From: Halomonas urumqiensis
GTDB lineage: Bacteria > Pseudomonadota > Gammaproteobacteria > Pseudomonadales > Halomonadaceae
Assembly: GCF_003028575.1 (NCBI RefSeq)
Contig: NZ_PYUD01000002.1
Span: 434,001-498,000 of the forward strand
DNA: 64,000 nucleotides
Direction: 5' to 3'
Of the stretch, positions 34,575 through 43,528 are shown piece after piece. Both the position numbers and the translations under genes were made by a program. Below the pieces are notes generated by a model. That model had not been told where the DNA came from and searched no databases. It saw nothing but the letters and a program-made list of their open reading frames with translations. Every line of letters starts with the position of its first letter. Within the stretch, counting starts at the first letter, position 1.

Positions 34575-36904
34575 CACGGGGCGTCTCCGGAGGTGATATG
34601 CGAGTGGGCTTGCGCCCAGAGGATCAGCTGGTCGGCGGGCAAGGGGCGCGAGAACAGGTAGCCCTGCAGGATGTCGCAACCCAGGCCCGCCAGCAGCGCA
34701 CGGCTGGATTCGGTCTCGACGCCTTCGGCAACGACGGCAAGCCCGAGGTTGTGGCCAAGCTCGATGGTCGAGCGCACGATGATCTCGTCATCGGCGCTCT
34801 CGTCGAGCTTGAGGATGAAGGACTTGTCGATCTTGAGTTCCTGGACCGGCAGGCGCTTCAACTGAGCGAGCGACGAATAGCCGGTACCGAAATCGTCCAC
34901 GGCGATCGACAGGCCGGCGCGTCTCAGGGTGGCGAGCTGGCGGCTGGCGTGGTCGGGGTCGTGCATGATGGCGCTTTCGGTGATTTCCAGGCGCAGCCTG
35001 TCCGGCGTCAGGCCATGGCTGGCCAGGCAGTCGTTGATGCGCTCGGGAAGCGTGTCGTCGTTGACATCACGCGCCGACAGATTCACCGCGGCACTGAGCC
35101 CGTGGCCCTCGATGTTCCAGCGCTGCAACTGGGCGCAGACGCTGTCGAGCATCCAGCCGGTCAGCCGCTGGATGTTGCCGGAGCGCTCGGCCAGTTCGAT
35201 GAACTCGTCGGGCGGGATGAAGCCGAGCGTCGGGTGTTGCCAGCGCATCAGTGCCTCGACGCCGATCAAGCGGCCGGTGCGGGCGTCCAGCTGGGGCTGG
35301 TAGACCATCGACAGCTGTTGCTGGCGCGCGGCATCCTGCAGGTCGCGGACCAGGGTCAATTGGCGTAGATGACGCTCATCGAGCCCCTCCACGTAGCACT
35401 GGTAGCGCTGGCGCGCTTGTCTTGCCATGTCGAGGGCGATCTCCGAGCGGCGCAACAGCAAGGTGGCGTTATCGCCATGCTCGGGATGGCGCACTTCACC
35501 CATCGACAGGGTCGGGCGGATCGGTGAGCCGCGAAAGTCGATGGGCTCTGCCAGTTGCCGATGCAACGCCTCGACCCAGCCCGGTGTGGTGGCCGGTTGA
35601 TCGAGCAGCAGCAGGAATTCATTGCCACTCAGACGGTAGGCCTCGTCGAGTGGCCAAGGCTGTGCGCGTAGCCGGCTGGCCAGGGTCTTGAGCACCTGGT
35701 CACCGATTTCGTAGCCGAAGGTATCGTTGATGGCGCGAAATCCGTTGATCGACAGCCGCAGCAGGGTGAACGGCTGCCCGCGGGCGATGGCCGAATCAAT
35801 CTCCTGCTGCGCCGCGTGACGATTGGCCAGGTCGGTGAGCTGGTCATGCCGCGACTGGTACAGCAGGGTCCGCTCGCGCAGGTCGATATCCTGCTGCATG
35901 GTCATCAGCGTGTCGCCGAGCAGCCCGACCTCGCCACCATCGCTCACCGGGTTGCGCGCCATGTGCTCACCCTGGCCGATGCGTCTTGCCGCATCGGCCA
36001 GGGTGCCCAGCGGTCTTGCCATGCGCCGGGCGCTCCAGGCGGCCATCAACGCGGTGAGCAGCAGGGTGGCGACGAAGATGGCCAACAATTGCCAGCGCAG
36101 GTCGGCGTAGACCGCCAACAAGGCCTGGCGCGAGAGCTGGGCGACGAGGTAGGTACTGCCCTGCTCGCTGCGCTGGAGCAGGCTGGCGCGGGTCAGGTAG
36201 GTGGTGTCCGGATCGAAGCGGCTGGCCTCCAGGTAGCGACCCGCGGCGAGCTGGTCGGGAAGCGACATCAGCCGACCTCGCGCCTCGCGGGACATCGGCG
36301 AGGCGATATAGGGCGTATCCTGCGGGTCGCCCACCGTCAGCACACTGGTATCCAGGCCGGTCAGCGTGCCGATTTCGCTGGCCAGCGCATCGTCGAGCAG
36401 AAACCCCATGCCTACCCAGCCGATCAGGCCCGGTGCGTGTACCGGCAGCAGCACCACCTGGTAGGGCTCACCACCCTCGATCACCACCTGCACGCTTTCG
36501 CCGTTGTCCATGGCTTCTCGCCACAACGCCGGATACGGGGTCTGGGCGTCGGGTGCATGGTGGCTGCTGGCGAGCAGTTGGCCATCCGGGGTGGTGAGCA
36601 GCACCATGTCGGCCCCGGCACGATCACCGTGGTTGGCAAGCACGCTCTCGATGGTCGAGGTGTCCTGGGTGGCCACGGCGCTCTTGAAGCCGAAGTCGGC
36701 GGCCAGAATCGCCACGTTGTTGCGCAGCCGGGCACCCCGCTCGGCGAGCAGCTGCTGCATGACATCCAGCCCCACGCCGAGATCGCGGCCACCCTTTTCC
36801 AGCACATCGCGTTCCAGAGTCCGCAGGGTGGCGGCGGCGGTAACCAGCTGGGCGAGGATCACCACCGCCAGCATCACCACCAGCAGGCGGCGACGAAACG
36901 ACAT
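34574..36904 (-). CDS. Membrane dCache-HAMP-GGDEF-EAL cyclic-di-GMP protein with degenerate GGDEF
   Basis: The 776-residue protein has membrane segments near residues 8-28 and 270-292 enclosing a periplasmic double-Cache sensor (NNVAILAADFGFKSAVATQD, VLLPVHAPGLIGWVGMGFLL). HAMP is followed by a GGDEF domain whose signature reads SGNEF (about residue 425), so cyclase activity is doubtful. An intact EAL domain follows (GVEALMRW near 550, LEITESAIMHD, AVDDFGTGYSSLAQLK, AEGVET). It is probably a phosphodiesterase controlled by a periplasmic ligand. It follows the cupredoxin-like gene with no gap (TGA-ATG) and is coupled to DUF3034. Confidence 0.92.
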   Translation of the reverse strand: MSFRRRLLVVMLAVVILAQLVTAAATLRTLERDVLEKGGRDLGVGLDVMQQLLAERGARLRNNVAILAADFGFKSAVATQDTSTIESVLANHGDRAGADMVLLTTPDGQLLASSHHAPDAQTPYPALWREAMDNGESVQVVIEGGEPYQVVLLPVHAPGLIGWVGMGFLLDDALASEIGTLTGLDTSVLTVGDPQDTPYIASPMSREARGRLMSLPDQLAAGRYLEASRFDPDTTYLTRASLLQRSEQGSTYLVAQLSRQALLAVYADLRWQLLAIFVATLLLTALMAAWSARRMARPLGTLADAARRIGQGEHMARNPVSDGGEVGLLGDTLMTMQQDIDLRERTLLYQSRHDQLTDLANRHAAQQEIDSAIARGQPFTLLRLSINGFRAINDTFGYEIGDQVLKTLASRLRAQPWPLDEAYRLSGNEFLLLLDQPATTPGWVEALHRQLAEPIDFRGSPIRPTLSMGEVRHPEHGDNATLLLRRSEIALDMARQARQRYQCYVEGLDERHLRQLTLVRDLQDAARQQQLSMVYQPQLDARTGRLIGVEALMRWQHPTLGFIPPDEFIELAERSGNIQRLTGWMLDSVCAQLQRWNIEGHGLSAAVNLSARDVNDDTLPERINDCLASHGLTPDRLRLEITESAIMHDPDHASRQLATLRRAGLSIAVDDFGTGYSSLAQLKRLPVQELKIDKSFILKLDESADDEIIVRSTIELGHNLGLAVVAEGVETESSRALLAGLGCDILQGYLFSRPLPADQLILWAQAHSHITSGDAP

Positions 36905-37576
36905 TCACGACTCCTGTTGTTCAAGGGCCTGGCGAAAGCGTTGCTGCAGACGGGAAGGCTCTGGTGTAGGCGGTGGGCTGGCCTGAAGTTCAAGCATCAC
37001 CTCGCGGGATTCGCCTGGGGCGATCTCGCCTTCCCACCACTGCTGATGAGTGTCCTCCAGGCGCGGGTGCCAGACCCTCATGCGATGGGTACCGGTGGGC
37101 AGCTCATCGAAACGTGCCGTGCCGTCGCTTCCGGTCAGGACCATGTTCGCCGCGTCGCTGACGATGATAAACGCGCGCATGTGATCGTGGATGTTGCAGC
37201 CCAGCACCACCACTCCGGGCCGGTCGAAGGTAATCGGCGGCGGCGTTTCCTGCAGGTAAAGCTCGAGTTCGAAGACCTTGGCAGGCGAAAACGAGAAGAC
37301 GTGATGGCGAGTGGTGTCGCGATTGGGGAAGCTGACCTGGCTGCCGGTGGGTATCAGCGTGACATGGGGCGTGAAGGTGGCCTCGCGCTGGATGACCTGG
37401 TTCGCATCGTTGGCCGGTGGCATGTCGCCATGGAAAATCTCGACCACGGCATTCTCGAGCGGTTGGCCGGTCGCGGCATCACTGATGGCAAGGCGAGCGG
37501 CGAGGGTCGGGCAGGCGAATCCGAGGGTGACTGTCAGCAGGATCATATGATGATAGCCATGTTTGATCGTCAACAT
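36905..37576 (-). CDS. Cupredoxin-like secreted protein (methylamine-utilisation-protein type)
   Basis: After a signal peptide (MILLTVTLGFACPTLAA; ATG 37546 is an alternative start) comes a beta-sandwich domain with a plastocyanin-like copper site. The His is in DTTRHHVFSFSP and the C-x-x-H-x-H-M cluster in VVLGCNIHDHMRAF. A carboxypeptidase-regulatory-like beta domain follows (GTARFDELPTGTHRMRVWHP). Proteins of this type are often labelled methylamine utilisation protein by homology, although no methylamine genes are nearby. It is the first gene of the envelope operon, so it may bind copper or carry electrons in the periplasm. Function is inferred. Confidence 0.8.
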   Translation of the reverse strand: MLTIKHGYHHMILLTVTLGFACPTLAARLAISDAATGQPLENAVVEIFHGDMPPANDANQVIQREATFTPHVTLIPTGSQVSFPNRDTTRHHVFSFSPAKVFELELYLQETPPPITFDRPGVVVLGCNIHDHMRAFIIVSDAANMVLTGSDGTARFDELPTGTHRMRVWHPRLEDTHQQWWEGEIAPGESREVMLELQASPPPTPEPSRLQQRFRQALEQQES

Positions 37577-37808
37577 CGAGATGTCCCCATTGCCCCGCGT
37601 TTCAACGCCCAGGTTTCATTTTTTTACCCGGATGGTGATCCTAGCACGGCACAGCGTTGACATGGCGCCGGTGTGAAAGTCGAAACAGCGATGAAGCATT
37701 CCACGCGGAAGCGCTGGCGTTCTCGGCTACGGTATGGGAGAAACATCACAGGGCTATATGCCCATCGAACGCTTGTATGAAGCACAAAGAACAATCGAGG
37801 GAACCCAC
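37577..37808. other. Divergent intergenic region, no gene seen
   Basis: This 232-bp gap separates the minus-strand cupredoxin operon from the plus-strand peptide importer and must hold promoters for both. A TTGACA hexamer lies near 37656 on the plus strand and a TAGGAT-like -10 near 37640 on the minus strand. Neither has a convincing partner element. Confidence 0.4.
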
Positions 37809-39389
37809 ATGTTCAAGAAGACAGTGATCGCTTCCGCCGTGATGATGGCCATGCTGGCGACGTCCGCCCACGCCGAGACCCTGCGCTGGACGCGCTCCGC
37901 CGATGGCTTGACCCTGGACCCGCACTCCCAGAACGAAGGGCCGACCCACGCCCTCAACCACCAGATCTTCGATACCCTGGTCTACCAGGACATGGACGTG
38001 GAGTACCAGCCAGGGCTTGCCACCGAGTGGTACGTCCACGAGGACGACCCCAAGGTCTGGGTGTTCAAGATCCGCGAGGGCGTGACCTTCCACGAGGGCC
38101 AGGCGCTGACCGCCGATGACGTGGTCTTCTCGCTCAACCGTGCCCGCCACGAACACGCCGACATGCGCGGCCTGCTGACCTCCATCGCCGAGGTGCGGGC
38201 CGAGGATGACTTCACCGTTCATGTCGAGACCCACGAACCCAATCCGCTGCTGCCCAACAACCTCACCAACCTGTTCATCATGAGCCGCGCGTGGGCCGAG
38301 GAGCACGACGTCGAGGAGCCGCAGAACTTCGCCGCCGGCGAGGAGACCCATGCGGTGCGCAACGCCAACGGCACAGGGCCCTTCCGCGTGGTCAGCCGCG
38401 AGCCCGACGTGCGCACGGTGCTCGAGCGTAACGACGACTACTGGGGCATCGATCACTACCCCATGGAAATTTCCGAGCTGATCTATACGCCCATCGAGTC
38501 GGCGGCCACCCGCGTGGCGGCGCTGCTCTCCGGCGAGGTCGACCTGCTCCAGGAGACTCCAGTGCAGGACATCGAGCGCCTGGCCAATGCCGAAGGCCTG
38601 CGTAACGAGCAGGGCGCCGAGAACCGCACCATCTTCCTCGGCATGGACGTGGGTTCCGCCGAACTGCGCAGCGCCGATACCGACGACAACCCGTTTGCCG
38701 ACCGCCGAGTGCGCGAGGCCATCGACCTGGCCGTCGACCAGACCACCATCCAGCGCGCGGTGATGCGTGGAAATTCCGAGCCGGCCGGGGTGATCGCGCC
38801 GCCGTTCGTCAATGGCTACTCCGAGGAGCTGGACGAGGTAGTGCCGGCGGATCTCGAGCGTGCCAATGAACTGATGGCCGATGCCGGCTATGGCGATGGC
38901 TTCCGCGTCACCCTCAACTGCCCCAACGACCGCTACGTCAACGACGAGCAGATCTGCCAGGCGGTAGTCAGCATGCTGGCGCGCATCGGCATCACCGTGG
39001 ACCTGGTGGCGCAGACCCGCTCGGTGCATTTCGCCGAGCTGGCCCGCGAGGAGTACGACTTCTACATGCTCGGCTGGGGCGTGCCGACAATGGATTCCGA
39101 GTACATCTTCAACTACCTCTACCACACCAAGGATGAGGATCGCGGTAGCTGGAACTTCACCGGCTACAGTGACGAGCGAGTCGACGAGCTGACCGTGGAC
39201 ATGGCCAGCGAAACCGACACCGAGTCACGCAATGCGATGATCGCGGAAGCCTGGGAGATCGTGGCCGACGAGATCCTCTACATCCCGATCCACCACCAGA
39301 TGCTCACCTGGTCGATGCGCGACGATATCGACTTCAAGGTACAGAGCGAGAATACCCCGCACTTCAAGTATCTTCGCTTCAAGGACTGA
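37809..39389 (+). CDS. ABC importer periplasmic peptide-binding protein (family 5)
   Basis: This solute-binding protein (526 residues) has a signal peptide (MFKKTVIASAVMMAMLATSA then HAE) and the SBP_bac_5 layout: LRWTRSADGLTLDPHSQNEG, TPQ-type linker regions, WVFKIREGVTFHEGQALTAD and DVVFSLNRA. ATG 37809 was chosen for the signal peptide. Such proteins capture di- or oligopeptides, opines or similar. The ligand here is unknown. Two permeases and two ATPases follow in dpp/opp order, after a strong hairpin. Confidence 0.93.
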   Translation: MFKKTVIASAVMMAMLATSAHAETLRWTRSADGLTLDPHSQNEGPTHALNHQIFDTLVYQDMDVEYQPGLATEWYVHEDDPKVWVFKIREGVTFHEGQALTADDVVFSLNRARHEHADMRGLLTSIAEVRAEDDFTVHVETHEPNPLLPNNLTNLFIMSRAWAEEHDVEEPQNFAAGEETHAVRNANGTGPFRVVSREPDVRTVLERNDDYWGIDHYPMEISELIYTPIESAATRVAALLSGEVDLLQETPVQDIERLANAEGLRNEQGAENRTIFLGMDVGSAELRSADTDDNPFADRRVREAIDLAVDQTTIQRAVMRGNSEPAGVIAPPFVNGYSEELDEVVPADLERANELMADAGYGDGFRVTLNCPNDRYVNDEQICQAVVSMLARIGITVDLVAQTRSVHFAELAREEYDFYMLGWGVPTMDSEYIFNYLYHTKDEDRGSWNFTGYSDERVDELTVDMASETDTESRNAMIAEAWEIVADEILYIPIHHQMLTWSMRDDIDFKVQSENTPHFKYLRFKD

Positions 39390-39407
39390 TCGTCTGCCAT
39401 GAACTTG

Positions 39408-39436
39408 CCCCCCGCACGCCACAAGCGTGCGGGGGG
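39408..39436 (+). terminator. Strong hairpin between binding-protein and permease genes
   Basis: CCCCCCGCACGC (39408-39419) pairs perfectly with GCGTGCGGGGGG (39425-39436) around a 5-nt loop. No T-run follows. This position is typical for partial terminators or mRNA-stabilising hairpins that keep the binding protein more abundant than the membrane parts. Confidence 0.7.
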
Positions 39437-39456
39437 CTCAACGCGATGGTAATCCC

Positions 39457-40434
39457 ATGCTCGCATTTCTGATTCAGCGCGTGCTGCAGGCCATCTTCGT
39501 GATGTTTGTGGTCGCGCTCATCGCCTTTTCGCTTTTCCATTATGTCGGTGACCCGGTGCTCAACATGCTGGGCCAGGAGGCCACCGAAGCCGACCGTGAC
39601 ATGCTGCGCAGCCAACTGGGCCTCGACCAGCCGGTGGTGGTGCAGTTCTGGCAATTCATCGTCAATGCCGCGCAGTTCGAGTTCGGTATTTCCTACCGTT
39701 CGGCACGCTCGGTGTCCGAGCTGATCCTCGAGCGCCTGCCGGCGACCCTGGAACTGGCCACCATTTCGGCGATCTTCGCCGTGGTCATGGGCATCGTGCT
39801 GGGTATCTACACGGCCATCCAGCGCGGTAACTGGCTGTCGAAGTTCATCATGACCGCCTCGCTGATCGGGGTCTCGCTGCCGACCTTTCTTATCGGCATC
39901 CTGCTGATCTACCTGTTCGCCGTGGAGCTTGGCTGGTTGCCGGCCTTCGGGCGTGGCGAGGTGGTCGACCTGGGCTGGTGGAACACCGGGCTTCTGACGG
40001 GAAGCGGGCTGCGCTCGCTGATCCTGCCGGCGATCACCCTGGGGCTCTTCCAGTTGACACTGATCATGCGCCTGGTTCGTGCCGAGATGCTCGAGGTGCT
40101 GCGCGCCGACTACATCAAGTTCGCCCGCGCCCGCGGGCTCTCGCGGCGCGTGGTCAACCTGCGCCATGCGCTGAAGAACACGCTGATCCCGGTGATCACC
40201 ATCATCGGCCTGCAACTGGGGACCATCATCGCCTTCGCCATCATCACCGAGACGGTATTCCAGTGGCCGGGGGTGGGGGCGCTGTTCATCACCGCGGTGC
40301 GCTTCGTCGATATTCCGGTGATGGCGGCCTACTTGATGATGATTGCGCTGGTGTTCGTGATCATCAATCTGATCGTCGACCTGCTCTATTACGCAGTCGA
40401 CCCGCGCCTGCGCGTACAGGGAGGTGCCAAATGA
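39457..40434 (+). CDS. Peptide-type ABC importer permease (DppB-like)
   Basis: The 325-residue inner-membrane permease starts MLAFLIQRVLQAIFVMFVV at ATG 39457; an upstream in-frame start at 39427 falls within the hairpin. It has about six membrane segments, the family loop PVVVQFWQFIVNAAQFEFG, and the EAA ATPase-contact motif (RAEMLEVLRADYIKFARARG, with RHALKNTLIPVIT). It overlaps the second permease by four bases. Confidence 0.93.
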   Translation: MLAFLIQRVLQAIFVMFVVALIAFSLFHYVGDPVLNMLGQEATEADRDMLRSQLGLDQPVVVQFWQFIVNAAQFEFGISYRSARSVSELILERLPATLELATISAIFAVVMGIVLGIYTAIQRGNWLSKFIMTASLIGVSLPTFLIGILLIYLFAVELGWLPAFGRGEVVDLGWWNTGLLTGSGLRSLILPAITLGLFQLTLIMRLVRAEMLEVLRADYIKFARARGLSRRVVNLRHALKNTLIPVITIIGLQLGTIIAFAIITETVFQWPGVGALFITAVRFVDIPVMAAYLMMIALVFVIINLIVDLLYYAVDPRLRVQGGAK

Positions 40435-41390
40435 GCCAGCATGCCGAACGCGGTGACGTGGTGGTGCCGGCCCGGCCCGGCAGGCTGCGCACCTTCCTCG
40501 ACAGCGACATCGTCTACTCCTGGAAGCAACAACCGGTGGTGATCGTCGCCACCCTGGTAACCCTGGTCATGTTCGCCGGGGCACTGTTCGCGCCATGGAT
40601 CACGCCACAGAACCCCTTCGACCCGCGCCAGATCGATCTGATCGACGCCTTCACCCCGCCGCTGACCACCTCGGACTTCACCGGCACGTTCTACCTGCTG
40701 GGCAGCGACAGCCAGGGGCGCGACGTCTTCTCGGCGATTCTCTATGGCTCGCGCATCTCGCTTCTGGTGGGCTTCGCCGCGGTGCTGTTCGCGCTGGTGC
40801 TGGGCACGCTGCTGGGCCTTTCGGCGGGCTTTCGCGGTGGCTGGCGGGATGCCCTGATCATGCGGGTCGCCGATGTGCAGTTGACCTTCCCGTCGATTCT
40901 CATGGCGCTTTTGATCTTCGGCGTGATTCGCGGCTTCCTGCCGCGCTCGATGCACGCCGAGGTGGCGATCATCGTGCTGATCGTGGCCATCGGGCTCTCC
41001 GACTGGGTGCAATATGCCCGCGCGGTTCGCGGTGCCACCATGGTCGAAAAGAGCAAGGAGTACGTGCAGGCAGCTCGGGTAATCGGTTTGCCCGACCGCA
41101 AGATACTCGTACAGCACATTCTGCCCAATGTGATGCGCCCGGTACTGGTGATCGGCACCATTGGCCTTGCCCTTGCGATCATCGCCGAGGCCACGCTGTC
41201 ATTCCTGGGGGTCGGCATGCCGGCCACTCAGCCGAGCCTGGGCACCCTGATTCGCGTTGGCCAGGACTACATGTTCTCGGGCGAATGGTGGATCCTGCTG
41301 TTCCCCGGGGTGGCGCTGTTGATGCTGGCGCTCTCCGTCAATCTGCTGGGAGACTGGTTGCGTGATGTCCTCAACCCCAAACTCCGCTAG
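40431..41390 (+). CDS. Peptide-type ABC importer permease (DppC-like)
   Basis: The 319-residue second permease starts at ATG 40431, overlapping the previous stop by four bases; a longer in-frame extension lies wholly inside the previous gene and was rejected. It contains the N-terminal OppC-type segment (WKQQPVVIVATLVTLVMFAG), LLGSDSQGRDVFSAILYGSR and the EAA motif (KEYVQAARVIGLPDRKILV, QHILPNVMRPVLV). Its 3' end overlaps the ATPase gene by 26 bases. Confidence 0.93.
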   Translation: MSQHAERGDVVVPARPGRLRTFLDSDIVYSWKQQPVVIVATLVTLVMFAGALFAPWITPQNPFDPRQIDLIDAFTPPLTTSDFTGTFYLLGSDSQGRDVFSAILYGSRISLLVGFAAVLFALVLGTLLGLSAGFRGGWRDALIMRVADVQLTFPSILMALLIFGVIRGFLPRSMHAEVAIIVLIVAIGLSDWVQYARAVRGATMVEKSKEYVQAARVIGLPDRKILVQHILPNVMRPVLVIGTIGLALAIIAEATLSFLGVGMPATQPSLGTLIRVGQDYMFSGEWWILLFPGVALLMLALSVNLLGDWLRDVLNPKLR

Positions 41391-42444
41391 TTCTCAGGCC
41401 GAGCGCGTGCCAGCCGGGGACGAGCCGGTGCTCAGCGTGCGCCACCTGCGCGTGGAATTTCCGACGCGCCATGCCACGCTGGTGGCGCTGGATGACATCT
41501 CCTTCGATATCGCCCCGGGCGAAGTGCTCGGGGTGGTGGGGGAATCCGGTGCCGGCAAATCGATGACCGGCAATGCGGTGATTCAACTGCTCGAGCCCCC
41601 GGGCCATATCGCCGGCGGTGAGGTACGGCTCTCCGGGCGGCGCATCGACGACCTCGCCGAGGATGACTTCGTGCCGCTGCGTGGCCGGCACATCGGGATG
41701 ATCTTCCAGGACCCGCTGACCAGCCTCAATCCGCTGTTCTCGATCGGCGACCAACTGATCGAGACCATTCGCGCCCATCTGCCCATGAACGACAGCCAGG
41801 CCCGTGAGCGTGCGCTGGAGTTACTTCGTGAGGTGGGCATTCCGGCTCCGGAAACCCGGCTTGCGGCCTACCCGCACCAGTTCTCCGGGGGCATGCGCCA
41901 GCGGGTGGTGATCGCCCTTGCATTGGCTGCTGAACCCGAGCTGATCATCGCCGACGAGCCGACCACGGCGCTGGATGTCTCGGTGCAGGCGCAGATATTG
42001 GCGCTGCTCAAGCGGCTGTGCGCCGAACGCGGTGCGGCGGTGATGCTGGTGACCCACGACATGGGGGTGATCGCCGAAACCGCTGACCGGGTGGCGGTGA
42101 TGTATGCCGGTCGGCTGATCGAGATCGGCCCGGTCGGTGAGGTGATTCGCCACCCCAGGCACCCGTATACCGAGGGGTTGATGGCATCGATTCCAGGGAT
42201 CACCAAGCGCCTCGAGCGGCTCTACCAGATCGAGGGCGCCATGCCCCGGCTGGCGGCGATTCCTGCTGGCTGCGCCTTCAACCCGCGTTGCCCCCATGCC
42301 AAGGCGCGCTGTCGCAGCGAGCGACCGGAATTGATGGCGGCGGGACAAAGCCTCGCTGCCTGCTGGCTGCACGATCCGGTCGACCCGCTGCCGCGTGAAC
42401 CGGTCGGCCAAGGCACAGACGACGCCACCCAGGAGGCTCGATGA
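41365..42444 (+). CDS. Peptide-type ABC importer ATPase (DppD-like)
   Basis: The 359-residue ATPase has Walker A ([17 protein letters not shown]), the Q-loop ([14 protein letters not shown]), the signature [14 protein letters not shown], Walker B ([13 protein letters not shown]) and the H-loop His ([10 protein letters not shown]). It ends with the oligopeptide-specific C-terminal region with cysteines ([14 protein letters not shown]), which in relatives can hold an iron-sulfur cluster. ATG 41365 follows GTG 41362 in the same frame; either is possible. It overlaps the next ATPase gene by ATGA. Confidence 0.93.
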   Translation: MSSTPNSASSQAERVPAGDEPVLSVRHLRVEFPTRHATLVALDDISFDIAPGEVLGVVGESGAGKSMTGNAVIQLLEPPGHIAGGEVRLSGRRIDDLAEDDFVPLRGRHIGMIFQDPLTSLNPLFSIGDQLIETIRAHLPMNDSQARERALELLREVGIPAPETRLAAYPHQFSGGMRQRVVIALALAAEPELIIADEPTTALDVSVQAQILALLKRLCAERGAAVMLVTHDMGVIAETADRVAVMYAGRLIEIGPVGEVIRHPRHPYTEGLMASIPGITKRLERLYQIEGAMPRLAAIPAGCAFNPRCPHAKARCRSERPELMAAGQSLAACWLHDPVDPLPREPVGQGTDDATQEAR

Positions 42445-43490
42445 GCGAGGCAATCACAACGCCCGAACGCCCCGCGGCGGGTGAACACGATGTGCTGCTC
42501 GAGGTGCGCGACCTGGCGCGCCATTTCGATGTCTCCAAACCCTGGCTCAACCGGGTGCTGGAGCGCAGCGAAAGGCTCACCCTGCGTGCTGTGGACGGTG
42601 TCGGCTTCACCATCCGGCGTGGCGAGACGGTGGCGCTGGTGGGGGAGTCCGGTTGCGGAAAGTCCACGGTAGCGCGGTTGATCGTCGGCCTGTATGGGCT
42701 GACCCGCGGGCAGTTGATCTTCGATGGCGAGGACATCAGCGACCTGGCGAGCCGCAGCGGGGTGCAGGCCGCCGCAGTGCGCAAGCGCTTCCAGATGATC
42801 TTCCAGGACCCCTACGCCAGCCTCAACCCGTTGTGGCGGGTGGGCACCATCATTGGCGAGCCGCTACGGGTGTTCCGTGCCGAATTGAGCGCCACCGAAC
42901 GACATCAACGGGTTGGCGAACTGCTCGAGCAGGTGGGCATGTCGGCGGCCGATGCCAATCGCTATCCCCACGAGTTCTCGGGTGGCCAGCGCCAGCGCAT
43001 CTCGATCGCCAGGGCGCTGGCCAACGAGCCGGAGTTCATGGTCTGCGACGAACCCACGTCGGCGCTGGATGTCTCGGTTCAGGCACAGATTCTCAACCTG
43101 ATGCGCGACCTGCAGAAGCAGTATGGCCTGACCTACCTGTTCATCAGCCACGACATGGCGGTGGTCAAGCACATGGCCGACCGAATCGCGGTGATGTACC
43201 TGGGACGAATCGCCGAGATCGCACCCTCCGATGCGCTGTTCGCCAACCCCCACCATCCCTATTCGCGAATGCTGCTGGCGGCGGTGCCGTCACTCGAGGG
43301 CGTGGGTCGCGAGCGGACGATGATCGAGGGCGAAGTGCCCAATCCCGTGCACCCTCCCTCCGGCTGCGCCTTCCACCCGCGCTGCCCGCATGCCGATGCG
43401 CGCTGCTCGCGGGAAGTGCCGGTGCTGATCGCACGCAGCGATGGCAGCGAGGTGGCGTGCCACGCGGTCGAGGAGGGGCGGATTGAGTAA
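42441..43490 (+). CDS. Peptide-type ABC importer ATPase (DppF-like)
   Basis: The second ATPase (349 residues) shows Walker A ([16 protein letters not shown]), the Q-loop ([14 protein letters not shown]), the signature [14 protein letters not shown], Walker B ([13 protein letters not shown]) and the H-loop ([12 protein letters not shown]). The C-terminal [14 protein letters not shown] motif is again the oligopeptide-type tail. The stop codon lies inside a 14-bp tandem repeat. It is the last gene of the importer operon. Confidence 0.93.
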   Translation: MSEAITTPERPAAGEHDVLLEVRDLARHFDVSKPWLNRVLERSERLTLRAVDGVGFTIRRGETVALVGESGCGKSTVARLIVGLYGLTRGQLIFDGEDISDLASRSGVQAAAVRKRFQMIFQDPYASLNPLWRVGTIIGEPLRVFRAELSATERHQRVGELLEQVGMSAADANRYPHEFSGGQRQRISIARALANEPEFMVCDEPTSALDVSVQAQILNLMRDLQKQYGLTYLFISHDMAVVKHMADRIAVMYLGRIAEIAPSDALFANPHHPYSRMLLAAVPSLEGVGRERTMIEGEVPNPVHPPSGCAFHPRCPHADARCSREVPVLIARSDGSEVACHAVEEGRIE

Positions 43491-43518
43491 GGCGGATCGA
43501 ATGAGGCGGATCGAGTGA
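43477..43518 (+). repeat. Three tandem 14-bp units spanning the end of the importer operon
   Basis: GGCGGATTGAGTAA (43477-43490), GGCGGATCGAATGA (43491-43504) and GGCGGATCGAGTGA (43505-43518) are direct repeats. The first copy contains the real stop of the second ATPase gene, and each later copy brings a further TGA. It reads as a local duplication of the gene end. Confidence 0.8.
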
Positions 43519-43528
43519 GTGACCGGCG

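Noticed and set aside
39978..40430. Extended N-terminus for the second importer permease
   Set aside because: The extension lies inside the first permease gene in another frame; ATG 40431 gives the family-length protein and a four-base overlap.
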